A stretch of DNA of 64,000 bases, taken from the NCBI GenBank assembly GCA_021325295.1, contig JAJPHM010000031.1, positions 1-64,000 of the forward strand. The letters are read 5' to 3'. The stretch comes from Nitrososphaeraceae archaeon (GTDB lineage Archaea > Thermoproteota > Nitrososphaeria > Nitrososphaerales > Nitrososphaeraceae). Position numbers and translations under genes: made by a program. Numbering within the stretch: the stretch's first letter is position 1; every line of letters starts with the position of its first letter. This document shows, piece after piece, positions 28,954 through 37,550 of this stretch. The notes beneath the pieces are model-generated. The model saw nothing but the letters and a program-made list of their open reading frames with translations, was not told the DNA's origin and did no database searches.

Positions 28954-29817
28954 TTAGAACTGGACAGCACTTAGGTCGGTAAGATGCTCAAGCTGTTCCA
29001 TCGCAGTTTTGTTGCCTTGAATCTTGTACAACTCATTCTTTGCCTTTACGGAATAAGAAAGGTACAGCTTGTCCATTCTGTTGACAAACCCTTTTGAGCC
29101 ATTATTTTTCCTTACTAGCATATTAAAAAGCCTGTTTTCATTGTTCCAGTCTATGAGGTCGTCATGGATCTGGTAGGCTATTCCAAGTAAATTACCAAAT
29201 GCCGCCATATGGCGAACGTTATCTTCGCTGGCCCCTCCGATTATAGCTCCGATTTTTGCGGATGCTTCAAAAAGCGAGGCAGTTTTGTACTCCAGAACCT
29301 TGATATAATCATCTTCTGTTATTTCAGGAGCTTTTCCCATCTTTATTTCCATCATCTCACCTTCGCTCATCTTGGCCGCCGCATTAGCAAGCTCGCTCAG
29401 TATGCGCGGGTTTTTCAGCTTGGATCCTATATAGAGTATAACTCCAAGCACAAAGTCTGCTGTCAGGATACTGCTATTGTAGCCATATTTAACGTGAAAA
29501 GATGGCTTGCCGCGGCGGACATTTTCCTCGTCTATTATGTCGTCATGGATTATCGATTCAGTGTGCAAAAGCTCGATTGCAGAGGCTGCCGCATAGGCAT
29601 CTTCTTTTGCTCCGCCTGCGGTTATGCTCTCTGCAGATAGTACCAAGATAAGTGGCCTTATGCGTTTGCCGTTGTCGCATGCATAAGCCAGAGGGGCATG
29701 GAATTCAGACCAGCTATACAGGTCAAGCTCGCGCTTTAATGCGTCATCAATCTTTGATAAATATTCGCTAAATTGTTCAGTCAGAGGATTAGCTTCGGCT
29801 GTTTTCCACTTGCTCAA
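28954..29817 (-). CDS. Polyprenyl (geranylgeranyl-type) diphosphate synthase
   Basis: A 287-residue trans-isoprenyl diphosphate synthase. The first aspartate motif is HDDIIDEENVRRGKPSFH (D-D-x2-D) and the second YQIHDDLIDWNNE. It condenses IPP with allylic diphosphates to make C20 or longer chains for ether lipids. Chain length cannot be set from sequence by eye. The gene stands alone; the lipid reductase-like gene at 15567 is functionally related. Confidence 0.85.
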   Translation of the reverse strand: MSKWKTAEANPLTEQFSEYLSKIDDALKRELDLYSWSEFHAPLAYACDNGKRIRPLILVLSAESITAGGAKEDAYAAASAIELLHTESIIHDDIIDEENVRRGKPSFHVKYGYNSSILTADFVLGVILYIGSKLKNPRILSELANAAAKMSEGEMMEIKMGKAPEITEDDYIKVLEYKTASLFEASAKIGAIIGGASEDNVRHMAAFGNLLGIAYQIHDDLIDWNNENRLFNMLVRKNNGSKGFVNRMDKLYLSYSVKAKNELYKIQGNKTAMEQLEHLTDLSAVQF

Positions 29818-29993
29818 AGAAATACTCTTTTCCTGCAGTTATTCCGATATCAGAACATATTAATGCTTTTGTAACACTCGCAAAAGTAAAGGACAGCAAG
29901 ACATATCCTTGCACCTTAGTTTGCAAGATCGGTTGATAAATTAGAATAAAAACTGCTGATTACGGGTTTAGTCAATTTAATAGCCAAATCTGA

Positions 29994-30120
29994 TGCTCCG
30001 GCCGGGATTTGAACCCGGGATCTGCGACTCGAAAGGCCACAATGCTTGACCGGACTGTGCGGCTAGTATTTCCTCTGATAATTGTACGGCAACCAGAGGT
30101 AGCCACTACACCACCGGAGC
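29994..30120 (-). tRNA. tRNA-Glu (TTC) with 51-nt intron in the D-loop
   Basis: Exon 1 is 30105-30120 (acceptor strand and D-stem start, ending GTGTAGT). Exon 2 is 29994-30053 and holds anticodon loop CTTTCGA (TTC), T-arm CCGGG-TTCAAAT-CCCGG and acceptor CCGGAGC plus A. Removing 30054-30104 gives a 76-nt cloverleaf; leaving it in breaks the D-arm. The intron edges share AGT, so the exact cut may shift by up to 3 nt. GGCT/AGCC inside the intron ends can form the central helix of a bulge-helix-bulge splice motif. Confidence 0.88.
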
Positions 30121-30353
30121 GCTTCACGAATGTAATAATTCTTCACATAAAATCGTTTCTTGTGGAATACTTTTTTCAAGTCAAGCAGAATTCTGTCCTG
30201 AATGCTGCCTTAGCAAATCGACAGTGGAATCAACCAGAGATTGAGAAGCCAAGAAATAAGGCAACAACAGATAGAAAAATTGGAAATGGCAGATTATCTT
30301 ATTACGGGGCTTTTTCACAATGTTTTTTTATGGCCATATGACCAGTAATCTTC

Positions 30354-31025
30354 ATGCAAGATCAAAGGGCCAATCTCGTTGAAAGAATTGATGCCGAAAT
30401 TGAAAAATACAGTCTGCTAAAGCATCCATTTTATAGAATGTGGTCAGAGGGCAGGTTAACTATTGACCACCTTCAAGGCTATTCCAAGGAATACTTTCAA
30501 CTTGTAAAGACCGTCCCTAGATTAGTAGAAAATATATCTTCGCTGGCACCAGCAAGTTATGCTAAATCTGCAGCTATATCTGACAACTTGAAAGAGGAGT
30601 CAGAACATATTGAACCGTGGGCAAGGTTTGCCAGTGCAATCGGAGTACAAGCAAGCGAGCTTGCAAACTATGTCGGCGACGATGCTACGAACAGCGCAGT
30701 TTCGGATCTAATCGATACTTCAAGGTCATCATTTGAGGAAGGCGTGGCGGCAATGTATGCATACGAGGCGGAACTTCCAAGAATAAGTGCTACAAAGATT
30801 GAAGGGCTAAAGAATTTTTATGGTATCGATAGTGCTGATGCTACCAATTATTTTGAAATCCACAAAGAGGCTGACATCAGACATGCACAAGTGTGGAGAA
30901 GCATCTTGCTATCTGTGCCTGCTGAAAAACAGGGTAGATCTTTTGCTGCAGCTGTCCGGTCACTCAAGGCGCAGAATAGGTTGCTCGATTCCGTCCAGCA
31001 AAAGTATGTCAAGATGAACTGCTAG
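30354..31025 (+). CDS. CADD-like haem-oxygenase-fold di-metal oxygenase (putative pABA synthase)
   Basis: A 223-residue TenA/PqqC-like helical protein. The pattern KHPFYRMWSEGRLTIDHLQG, then EESEHIEPWARFA, AMYAYEAELPRISATKIEGL and NYFEIHKEADIRHAQVW matches the CADD family. Glu and His at these sites would bind a dinuclear metal centre. Chlamydial CADD and relatives make para-aminobenzoate for folate-type cofactors by using one of their own tyrosines. In an archaeon the product could feed folate or methanopterin-type cofactors. The function is inferred from family resemblance. Confidence 0.7.
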   Translation: MQDQRANLVERIDAEIEKYSLLKHPFYRMWSEGRLTIDHLQGYSKEYFQLVKTVPRLVENISSLAPASYAKSAAISDNLKEESEHIEPWARFASAIGVQASELANYVGDDATNSAVSDLIDTSRSSFEEGVAAMYAYEAELPRISATKIEGLKNFYGIDSADATNYFEIHKEADIRHAQVWRSILLSVPAEKQGRSFAAAVRSLKAQNRLLDSVQQKYVKMNC

Positions 31026-31167
31026 ATACATAACCTGAAGTAGTCTTGGTGTATTACTTGTATTTTTAACGACTTTTACTTTATCTAGGCCACCAAGTTA
31101 TCTGAAACCTATAACTTGAATTGCTACTGCCATATTTAACGGAGGGCTGAAAAGCAGCTCAAAACCT

Positions 31168-31175
31168 TTATACAT
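31168..31175 (+). promoter_or_regulatory. TATA-like box of tRNA-Met
   Basis: TTTATACA lies about 34 bp before the tRNA-Met 5' end, a normal distance for an archaeal tRNA promoter with a short leader. Confidence 0.4.
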
Positions 31176-31204
31176 ACATCATCAATTATCGGTTTTCCGT
31201 TCTG

Positions 31205-31278
31205 GGGCCCATAGCTCAGCCTGGTAGAGCGACCGGCTCATAACCGGTCGGGCAGGGGTTCAAACCCCCTTGGGCCCA
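31205..31278 (+). tRNA. tRNA-Met (CAT), elongator type
   Basis: A 74-nt cloverleaf: acceptor GGGCCCA/TGGGCCC with discriminator A, D-arm AGCTCAGCCTGGTAGAGC, anticodon arm ACCGG-CTCATAA-CCGGT, T-arm AGGGG-TTCAAAC-CCCCT. The anticodon is CAT. The acceptor differs from the AGC-type ends of archaeal initiators, so it is elongator Met; a CAT tRNA-Ile2 modified at C34 is the alternative. Confidence 0.92.
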
Positions 31279-31435
31279 CTTTATATTCGACTATGATTTT
31301 TCGTACAGAGCAAAAAAATAGAGTAAATTTTAGTAAACTGTTCTAACCAAAATCCAATATGGCAAAGTTGAAGGTTCTAGTCAATGGCGTGCGTATGCAG
31401 AACATCATTTTTTACCATAAGACTTCCTAGAACTA

Positions 31436-31627
31436 ATGTGGGTAATCCTTGTCATAGCTAATAGGCCGACTGCAAGCCTAATATGCAAGGACCACCAACT
31501 ATGTACCTTGGCAGAAGTAATTCATCGTCCGCAATATGACAAATACTATAGGTGCAGCGAATGTGGGGCACTTATACCCGTACTAGACGATCTAATACGG
31601 CATTATAGGGAACAACATAGAGGCTAA
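31436..31627 (+). CDS. Small C2H2 zinc-finger protein
   Basis: A 63-residue protein whose C-terminal half is a C2H2 finger: CSECGALIPVLDDLIRHYREQH. Upstream Cys/His residues (CKDHQLC) may form a second partial site. Typical of the many small finger proteins here; target unknown. Confidence 0.6.
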   Translation: MWVILVIANRPTASLICKDHQLCTLAEVIHRPQYDKYYRCSECGALIPVLDDLIRHYREQHRG

Positions 31628-31634
31628 CCACGAA

Positions 31635-32042
31635 TTACCTATCTTTCAGGCCCTTGCCCAAAGTATCCAAAAATGGTAGAATCTTGTCATTGATTATCGA
31701 TTCATGATTAGCTTGCTTTTCAAACGATACAAGAAGAAAAGAATCATCTTTGTTGCCATCGTTAAATAGTGAGATGGTTGCTCTTTTTATAAACTGATAT
31801 ACTGCAGCAGCATAGACAGTCTTGCCAAGTTTGGATTCCAAGGTACTTCTCATACTCATTCGTATTAAGGACTGCATTATAGACAATTCTGATTCCTTTA
31901 GGGTAAGTAAAGGTCGGATACCCGGCCTGTATTCTGCTGCAAGTATCTTTGCATCCAGTGAAGCTATGCCTGCAAATCTGATGGTGCTGTCCAAGTTGAG
32001 AATGTTAAGGCAAATTTGCCGGTAATTCAAAGATAAGGACAT
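31635..32042 (-). CDS. Conserved archaeal protein, paralogue of the one at 43805
   Basis: A 135-residue protein with the pattern NLDSTIRFAGIASLDAKILA, RPGIRPLLT and NDKILPFLDTLG, shared with the protein at 43805-44230 (NLDSSIRFVGIADNHGNLMA; VTEKILPLIAKF). Length and alternating strand/helix pattern suggest a small profilin- or roadblock-like alpha/beta sensor fold, which is inference only. Such families appear thaumarchaeal; function unknown. Confidence 0.65.
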   Translation of the reverse strand: MSLSLNYRQICLNILNLDSTIRFAGIASLDAKILAAEYRPGIRPLLTLKESELSIMQSLIRMSMRSTLESKLGKTVYAAAVYQFIKRATISLFNDGNKDDSFLLVSFEKQANHESIINDKILPFLDTLGKGLKDR

Positions 32043-32494
32043 TCAATATAAACTCTAAGATAAATCTTGGTGGTCAGTTAGTCAAACCCAAAATGATACA
32101 AAATATATGGTAGTTCAGGATTTGACCCTGCTTCGCCGGCTCTTTTGTCCGTTCTGGGCATCATCGAGGTTCTTGTTTCGATTATTATATGCCATATCTG
32201 AAACCAGGCTGAAAAGCTTGGTTTAAAAAGTAATAACCAATAAAAGAAAGTCAGGCAGCTAAGCAGCTAATTGAGCATGCAACAGCGACTTTTTAAACAA
32301 AGCCAAGCTGAAAGGAACTTTCAAATATCTAGCCGAAAATTGCCATTCAATGTACCAAAAATGGTCTATTAACAAAGCATAGAGAAATTCTGGTCGACGG
32401 CCAAATAATCGTGCTTTCTGGTGCAATGGATACCTGAGGAAAAGGTGGGAAGGGAAAAATGGTATTGTCATGATGAAAATACTACATAATAGTC

Positions 32495-32503
32495 CTTTTA
32501 AAT
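32495..32503 (+). promoter_or_regulatory. TATA-like box of the 56-aa zinc protein
   Basis: CTTTTAAAT is centred 27-28 bp before the TTG at 32527, exactly the leaderless spacing seen at acs and nuoA. Confidence 0.45.
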
Positions 32504-32526
32504 AATTGATGCATTTGTAATCATCC

Positions 32527-32697
32527 TTGGCAATATGTCTCTATTGTGGGTCGGAAAGCGCAAGGGTACGAAAATGCACATTTGATTCGCTGCCCCATTG
32601 TGTCAGATGTCATACTGACCGTCTGGCATTTGTTTTGAACACTCTTTTGAAAAGAAAGACAATTCAAAGCAGTCTTGAGGCAGAAATAGTCGCTTAA
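32527..32697 (+). CDS. Mini zinc-binding protein (56 aa), leaderless TTG start
   Basis: A 56-codon frame from TTG 32527. It contains CLYCGSESARVRKC and HCVRCHTDRLAF, giving C-x2-C and C-x2-C pairs about 21 residues apart (a treble-clef or ribbon-like zinc site), then a helical tail. A TATA-like box stands at the correct distance. The rest of the 32043-32782 interval (740 bp) shows no other supportable gene. Confidence 0.55.
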   Translation: MAICLYCGSESARVRKCTFDSLPHCVRCHTDRLAFVLNTLLKRKTIQSSLEAEIVA

Positions 32698-32782
32698 TAG
32701 TTTGTTGATAACTTTTAAACTGTATCTTCGCCGCACCTGCCGCAGATCACGCGAAAATCATTGCAAAAAGAAGGAAAGGAGG

Positions 32783-32905
32783 TTAATCTTCCTTTATTTC
32801 GTGTTTTTCCTTGAATTTATTTCCAAATTCGTCTTTGACTTCTTTTTCTATCTTTGCCTCATCGTCATCTACTTTCACTTTTTCTTTGTACTCTCTTTCA
32901 GCCAT
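32783..32905 (-). CDS. Highly charged 40-residue protein
   Basis: From ATG 32905 the 40 residues are mostly Lys, Glu and Asp (EREYKEKVKVDDDEAKIEKE). A TATA-like CTATAAG lies about 25 bp upstream, pointing to this start rather than the longer frame to 33013, whose extra N-terminus is of different composition. Function unknown. Confidence 0.45.
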   Translation of the reverse strand: MAEREYKEKVKVDDDEAKIEKEVKDEFGNKFKEKHEIKED

Positions 32906-33228
32906 GGTTAAAAAGAGAAAACATTCCTTATAGCCATTGTAGGATTTTATTCTATTGAGCTGCATTAATTCATCTTTGCTAGGGGGAGCCAGAGTATTAT
33001 CATTATCTTCCATATCTGGCTAGCCCGTCATTTGTCAGGATGTAGCCAATATCAGAGAAACATGCTATTTGGCAGACATACGGGTATCAATTCTATCCCG
33101 TATGATGGTATTATCTGTATTGGCTGGTTGTTTTTTGAAATCCTAGACCGATATCATTTTTCGAGCCAGTCATGTTGTCGGCGAGAGCTGCTTGCTAACC
33201 AATTAGGTTGGAAGAATGTTGTCAGAAT

Positions 33229-33471
33229 TCAGAATGATTGGTTAATGGTTGCAAGTGAGGTACCATATACTCCTTTTACTTTCAGTATTTGGGATTGAAT
33301 TTCTTCAAGCCCTGCTGGATCCTTTGCTTCTATTCTTGTTATTATATCAAAAATACCATCAGCCATTGAAATAGCGTGACCATGAAGTACTCCTTTGATC
33401 TTTCTTGCCTGCTCAATTATTGCAAAGGTTTGATCTGTATCACAATCTATCAGTAGCAGTCCTGATGCCAT
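33229..33471 (-). CDS. Stand-alone Lrp/AsnC effector (RAM) domain protein
   Basis: An 80-residue protein matching the ligand-binding half of Lrp/AsnC regulators: TFAIIEQARKIKGVLHGHAI, GIFDIITRIEAKDP and VKGVYGTSLAT. It lacks the helix-turn-helix. Stand-alone RAM proteins form rings that may bind amino acids and modulate full-length Lrp proteins. Confidence 0.78.
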   Translation of the reverse strand: MASGLLLIDCDTDQTFAIIEQARKIKGVLHGHAISMADGIFDIITRIEAKDPAGLEEIQSQILKVKGVYGTSLATINQSF

Positions 33472-33769
33472 TACACGTCAGCATCAAGACAAGAAGAGGA
33501 AAATTTAATTCTATTTATTTATAAATATAACAGATACTGGACCGCAAAATCAATGCCAGGCTTGTAGTCATCTACAAACAGAATGTATCGTCCTGTACTT
33601 TGTATTGACCTACTAAACAGTTAACTGTAAATTGCAACTGATGAATGCCGTTTCGACTTTTAGATGTTTTGCGGTAACAAAGAAGTGGGCAGGATTTCTG
33701 GCACCTTGCTAACTAAAGGTGAGGCAAATTCTTTAGAAAAAAGCAAAGGGAGAGGAGGGCAAAGAAAAG

Positions 33770-34012
33770 TTAGTTACTTTTCACTGGTATAAACTCTAGC
33801 ACAACGCCTTTCTGGCTGTCGTGGTCAAAAGTGTACATCTCGTTTGAAGAAATGGGTATGCACTCCATCCTCCCACTATTGCAGGTGGGGCATATAGTAA
33901 TTGTCCCACCTGAAAGGTCAGAGGCACACCAATAGCACGATTCGCACAGCAGGAAATGTACCTGCCTTGTAATCCTTTTTGTCTGTTCTAGTTTTGAACT
34001 TGTTCCGTTCAT
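33770..34012 (-). CDS. Zinc-ribbon protein
   Basis: An 80-residue protein with CESCYWC and CPTC pairs (about residues 23-29 and 41-44) forming a zinc ribbon, and a C-terminal beta-rich segment (YTFDHDSQKGVVLEFIPV). Function unknown; similar short ribbons are frequent in this genome. Confidence 0.6.
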   Translation of the reverse strand: MNGTSSKLEQTKRITRQVHFLLCESCYWCASDLSGGTITICPTCNSGRMECIPISSNEMYTFDHDSQKGVVLEFIPVKSN

Positions 34013-34194
34013 ATGAATTCACCAATCGTCAGTAAAACGACTGTAGAGTCCTTCCATAACAGAACTGTTTTGGTCGATTAATATACTTATTGTAACCTTG
34101 CAGAGATTGGTCATAGGTTACACCAATCAAGCAGCACGTCTCTAGGCGTCGAACATTGATATACGTTGGTGTACAATACAAGCTAGTAGAAAAA

Positions 34195-34329
34195 ATGAAA
34201 TTCCCATCATTTGGTGTCGGAGGAAAGAAATTCAGGTGTGACTCTTGCAATGAGAAGTTCAAGACAGAAGCCGAGCTTGAAGACCATAAAGTACGGCAGC
34301 ATGCTCAGAAAGAGCAGACCTCTGGCTAG
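34195..34329 (+). CDS. Small C2H2 zinc-finger protein (44 aa)
   Basis: A 44-codon gene: MKFPSFGVGGKKF and then the finger CDSCNEKFKTEAELEDHKVR followed by QH, which is C-x2-C-x12-H-x4-H, the classic C2H2 spacing. A GATATAC box is 30-36 bp upstream. Confidence 0.65.
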   Translation: MKFPSFGVGGKKFRCDSCNEKFKTEAELEDHKVRQHAQKEQTSG

Positions 34330-34416
34330 GTCAACCAATCCTCCAGTTGGGCAAATTTGTCGCAATGTTACCGGGAGTAAGGAAAGAGAATAGAATAGAG
34401 TAAAACAATAATAGGA

Positions 34417-35100
34417 TTAAAAGACGACCTTGACTGCCGCCTTTTCTTCTTTGGAAAGGTCTCTGTAGCCTGCCTTGTCTATAATTACCACATTGATATT
34501 GTCTCCTGTCCCTGCATTTCTCCTGATAGCCGCGGCTACTGCATGCATAGCAACTTTGTATGCATCGTTTACGCTCATGCCTTCTCTATACTCAGATTCC
34601 AAATAGCCGTATGCTACAGGAGATCCACTTCCAGTCGAGATGAACTTTTCAGTGGTTATAGAGCCAAATAGGTCTATATTGTAAATGAGCCCACCCTCAC
34701 TTTCAGTAAAGCCTGCCATAATTATCTGGACGTAATATGGAAAAAATCTCTGATTGAACAAGACATTGGAGCAGAGCCTTGCAGCAGACCTGACTGGCAT
34801 AGGCTCCTTGTTCTGAAGCCTATAGATATTGGCGTTGTATCTCATAATGTCAACTAGATTCTGGGCATCAGCTACTCCGCCTGCAATAGTCATGCCAAGG
34901 TGGTTGTCAACTCTCTGTATTTTCATTACGTGCCTGTCAGCTATGAAAAATCCTGCACTAGCTCTGGTATCTGCAGCCAGCACCACTCCGTCACTGCAGG
35001 TCAGTGCACATGTAGTGGTACCCTTCTTTATCTGATCAGCAATATACTCCGGATATCTGTTGTCGTGGGGGAAGACCATTTTTCTGTACTCTAGCGGCAA
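34417..35100 (-). CDS. psmB: Proteasome beta subunit
   Basis: A 227-residue Ntn-hydrolase. A propeptide of about 28 residues ends KKG before the catalytic threonine in TTTCALTCSDGVVLAADTRA. Asp17- and Lys33-type residues are present (ADTRAS; HVMKIQRVDN), as is the SGSPVAYGYLE segment. It forms the two inner heptameric rings of the archaeal 20S proteasome. No alpha subunit is nearby. Confidence 0.92.
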   Translation of the reverse strand: MPLEYRKMVFPHDNRYPEYIADQIKKGTTTCALTCSDGVVLAADTRASAGFFIADRHVMKIQRVDNHLGMTIAGGVADAQNLVDIMRYNANIYRLQNKEPMPVRSAARLCSNVLFNQRFFPYYVQIIMAGFTESEGGLIYNIDLFGSITTEKFISTGSGSPVAYGYLESEYREGMSVNDAYKVAMHAVAAAIRRNAGTGDNINVVIIDKAGYRDLSKEEKAAVKVVF

Positions 35101-35248
35101 TCCAACTAAATTTAAAACTATCTAATTTAGGCTGAAGGTCAATTATCCTATACAGTACATAAACCTGCGAAAGAAGGCAAAGCAGAATTAGGGGAAAAAC
35201 AAAAGGATTAGTAAACATCTACGATAAGGAGAGCAAGAAAAAGGATAG

Positions 35249-36658
35249 ATGGCTCGCACTATATTTGAGAAAATATGGGACAATCACCTTGTGCACTCTG
35301 AAGGTGGACAGCATCTGCTTTACATTGATAGGCACCTTGTGCACGAAGTCACGTCGCCGCAGGCATTTGACGGACTTCGTATGAACAATAGAAAGGTCAG
35401 GAGGCCTGACCTTACATTTGCAACGATGGATCACAATGTCCCAACAAACAACAGGTCGCTTCCAATAGTGGATCAGGTTTCTGCCACCCAGATAGAAGCC
35501 CTTGCCCGAAACTGCAGAGAATTTGGTATTACGCTCTTTGACATGGCTAGCACTGAACAGGGAATAGTGCATGTAATAGGACCCGAGCTTGGGATAACTC
35601 TACCAGGAACGACCATAGTTTGTGGCGATAGCCATACGTCAACCCATGGGGCCTTCGGAGCGCTTGCCTTTGGAATAGGTACAAGCGAAGTGGAGCATGT
35701 ACTTGCTACCCAGTGCCTTTGGTTTGCAAGCAAGCCAAAGACATTTGAAGTCAATATTGAAGGTTCTAGAAAGAGCCGGGCAGTTACTGCCAAAGATATG
35801 ATACTATACGTCATAAGAAAAATAGGGACTGGAGGAGGGGCAGGAGCTGTATTTGAATACAGGGGCCCAATCATATCAGAACTTTCAATGGAACAGAGGA
35901 TGACAATATGCAACATGTCTATTGAAGGTGGCGCAAGGGCTGGGATCGTAGGACCAGACCGAACTACATTTGACTACCTGAGGGGAAGAAAATATGCTCC
36001 AAAGGGTGAGGCATATGAACGCGCAGTTGAGTTCTGGAGAGGACTCACGACAGACCCGGGGGCTAGATTTGATAAATCTGTGACGTTTGACATATCCTCG
36101 CTTGCGCCACAGGTAAGCTGGGGTACAAACCCTGCAATGGTTGTAGATGTAACAGAAAGCGTTCCCAATCCAGATGAATTTGCCAAAGGCAATGAGAACG
36201 AAAGAAAGGCCGCTGTGAGGGCCCTTGAATATATGGCACTTGTCCCCGGGACACCAATTACTGATATTTCTATTGATAGAGTATTCATTGGCTCATGCAC
36301 AAACTCTAGGCTTGAGGACCTGATAGAGGCGTCAGTTGTTGTAAAAGGCAGAAAAGTCTCTCCTAATGTGAGGGCAATGGTAGTGCCCGGCTCGCAACAG
36401 GTAAAGGCAGCAGCTGAGGCGATTGGGCTTGACAAAGTTTTCAAAGAAGCAGGCTTTGAATGGCGGGAATCTGGATGCAGCATGTGTCTGGGGATGAATC
36501 CTGATGTTCTTTCCTCAGGCGAGAGGTGCGCAAGCACTTCAAATCGCAACTTTGAAGGCCGACAGGGTGCAGGCGGCCGAACTCACCTTGTAAGCCCAGT
36601 GATGGCTGCAGCGGCAGCCGTTGAAGGGCGCTTTGTGGATGTTAGAGAATGGCTCTAG
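35249..36658 (+). CDS. leuC: 3-isopropylmalate dehydratase large subunit
   Basis: A 469-residue aconitase-family enzyme of leucine biosynthesis. Cluster cysteines lie in [13 protein letters not shown] and [33 protein letters not shown] and [20 protein letters not shown] are typical. Its length fits the bacterial-type single large subunit rather than the ~420-aa archaeal HACN-like form. leuD follows after a purine-rich spacer. Confidence 0.9.
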   Translation: MARTIFEKIWDNHLVHSEGGQHLLYIDRHLVHEVTSPQAFDGLRMNNRKVRRPDLTFATMDHNVPTNNRSLPIVDQVSATQIEALARNCREFGITLFDMASTEQGIVHVIGPELGITLPGTTIVCGDSHTSTHGAFGALAFGIGTSEVEHVLATQCLWFASKPKTFEVNIEGSRKSRAVTAKDMILYVIRKIGTGGGAGAVFEYRGPIISELSMEQRMTICNMSIEGGARAGIVGPDRTTFDYLRGRKYAPKGEAYERAVEFWRGLTTDPGARFDKSVTFDISSLAPQVSWGTNPAMVVDVTESVPNPDEFAKGNENERKAAVRALEYMALVPGTPITDISIDRVFIGSCTNSRLEDLIEASVVVKGRKVSPNVRAMVVPGSQQVKAAAEAIGLDKVFKEAGFEWRESGCSMCLGMNPDVLSSGERCASTSNRNFEGRQGAGGRTHLVSPVMAAAAAVEGRFVDVREWL

Positions 36659-36807
36659 GTTGACCCCTATTGGCTAATGGCCAAGTTTCTGCAGAAAAGA
36701 AAGAGATGCAATTGGCCATAACCTGAAGTGGAGAAGGAAAGAAAAGGAAAGGAAGAGCACGAACAGAAAGGAAAAAAAACAACCTGTGAAAAGCTAGAGT
36801 ATCAATA

Positions 36808-37401
36808 TTGCCAGCTCCATTTACATCTATCACAAGCCGTCTAGTCCCTCTTGACAGGGTCAATGTGGATACCGACCAGATAGTTCCAAAGCAGTTCCTC
36901 AAACTCATCCACAAGACCGGCTTTGGCAAATACCTATTTTACGATTGGAGATTTGATACTAACGGCAAACCAAGAACTGACTTTGTCCTCAATGATGCCA
37001 AATACGCAGGCCGCAGTATCCTATTGGCGAGGGAAAATTTTGGAATTGGAAGCTCACGGGAGCATGCAGTATGGGCAATACTTGATTATGGATTCAGATC
37101 AGTCATAGCACCATCTTTTGCAGATATATTCTACAACAATTGCTTCAAGAACGGTCTACTTCCAGTGGTGCTTTCTAAACAGGATATAGAATACCTTTTC
37201 TCTAATCCTGACCAAGAGGTGGAGATATGCCTCCAAGACCAGATAGTCGTTGCAGGCGACAGAGTGATGCATTTTGAGATAGACGGTTCTAGGAAAAAAT
37301 TGATGCTTGAGGGTTTAGACGAGATTGGGATTACTCTAAAGCTTGAGGACAAGATTTCAAATTTTGAGAAAAAAATGATAGGACAAGAAATAAAGATGTA
37401 A
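36808..37401 (+). CDS. leuD: 3-isopropylmalate dehydratase small subunit
   Basis: A 197-residue swivel domain: RVNVDTDQIVPKQFLK, FGIGSSREHAVWAILDYGFR and FADIFYNNCFKNGLLPV. With LeuC it isomerises 2- to 3-isopropylmalate. It starts at TTG 36808. The size is that of the bacterial LeuD. Confidence 0.9.
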   Translation: MPAPFTSITSRLVPLDRVNVDTDQIVPKQFLKLIHKTGFGKYLFYDWRFDTNGKPRTDFVLNDAKYAGRSILLARENFGIGSSREHAVWAILDYGFRSVIAPSFADIFYNNCFKNGLLPVVLSKQDIEYLFSNPDQEVEICLQDQIVVAGDRVMHFEIDGSRKKLMLEGLDEIGITLKLEDKISNFEKKMIGQEIKM

Positions 37402-37550
37402 GAAAGACAAGAGGCGAGAAGGAACAACAGCAACTAGGAAAAGTGTAAAATAGAAAGAAAAACATGCTTCTCAAAACAGTGCAAACCAAATCAAATCAAT
37501 CTGACAACAAATTTTTATTTCCCAAAGCAGGCATCAGGTAATGACCTGTC

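Noticed and set aside
32259-32736. Two minus-strand frames of about 70 residues
   Set aside because: No motifs or promoter match; the second is the opposite strand of the 56-aa zinc protein.
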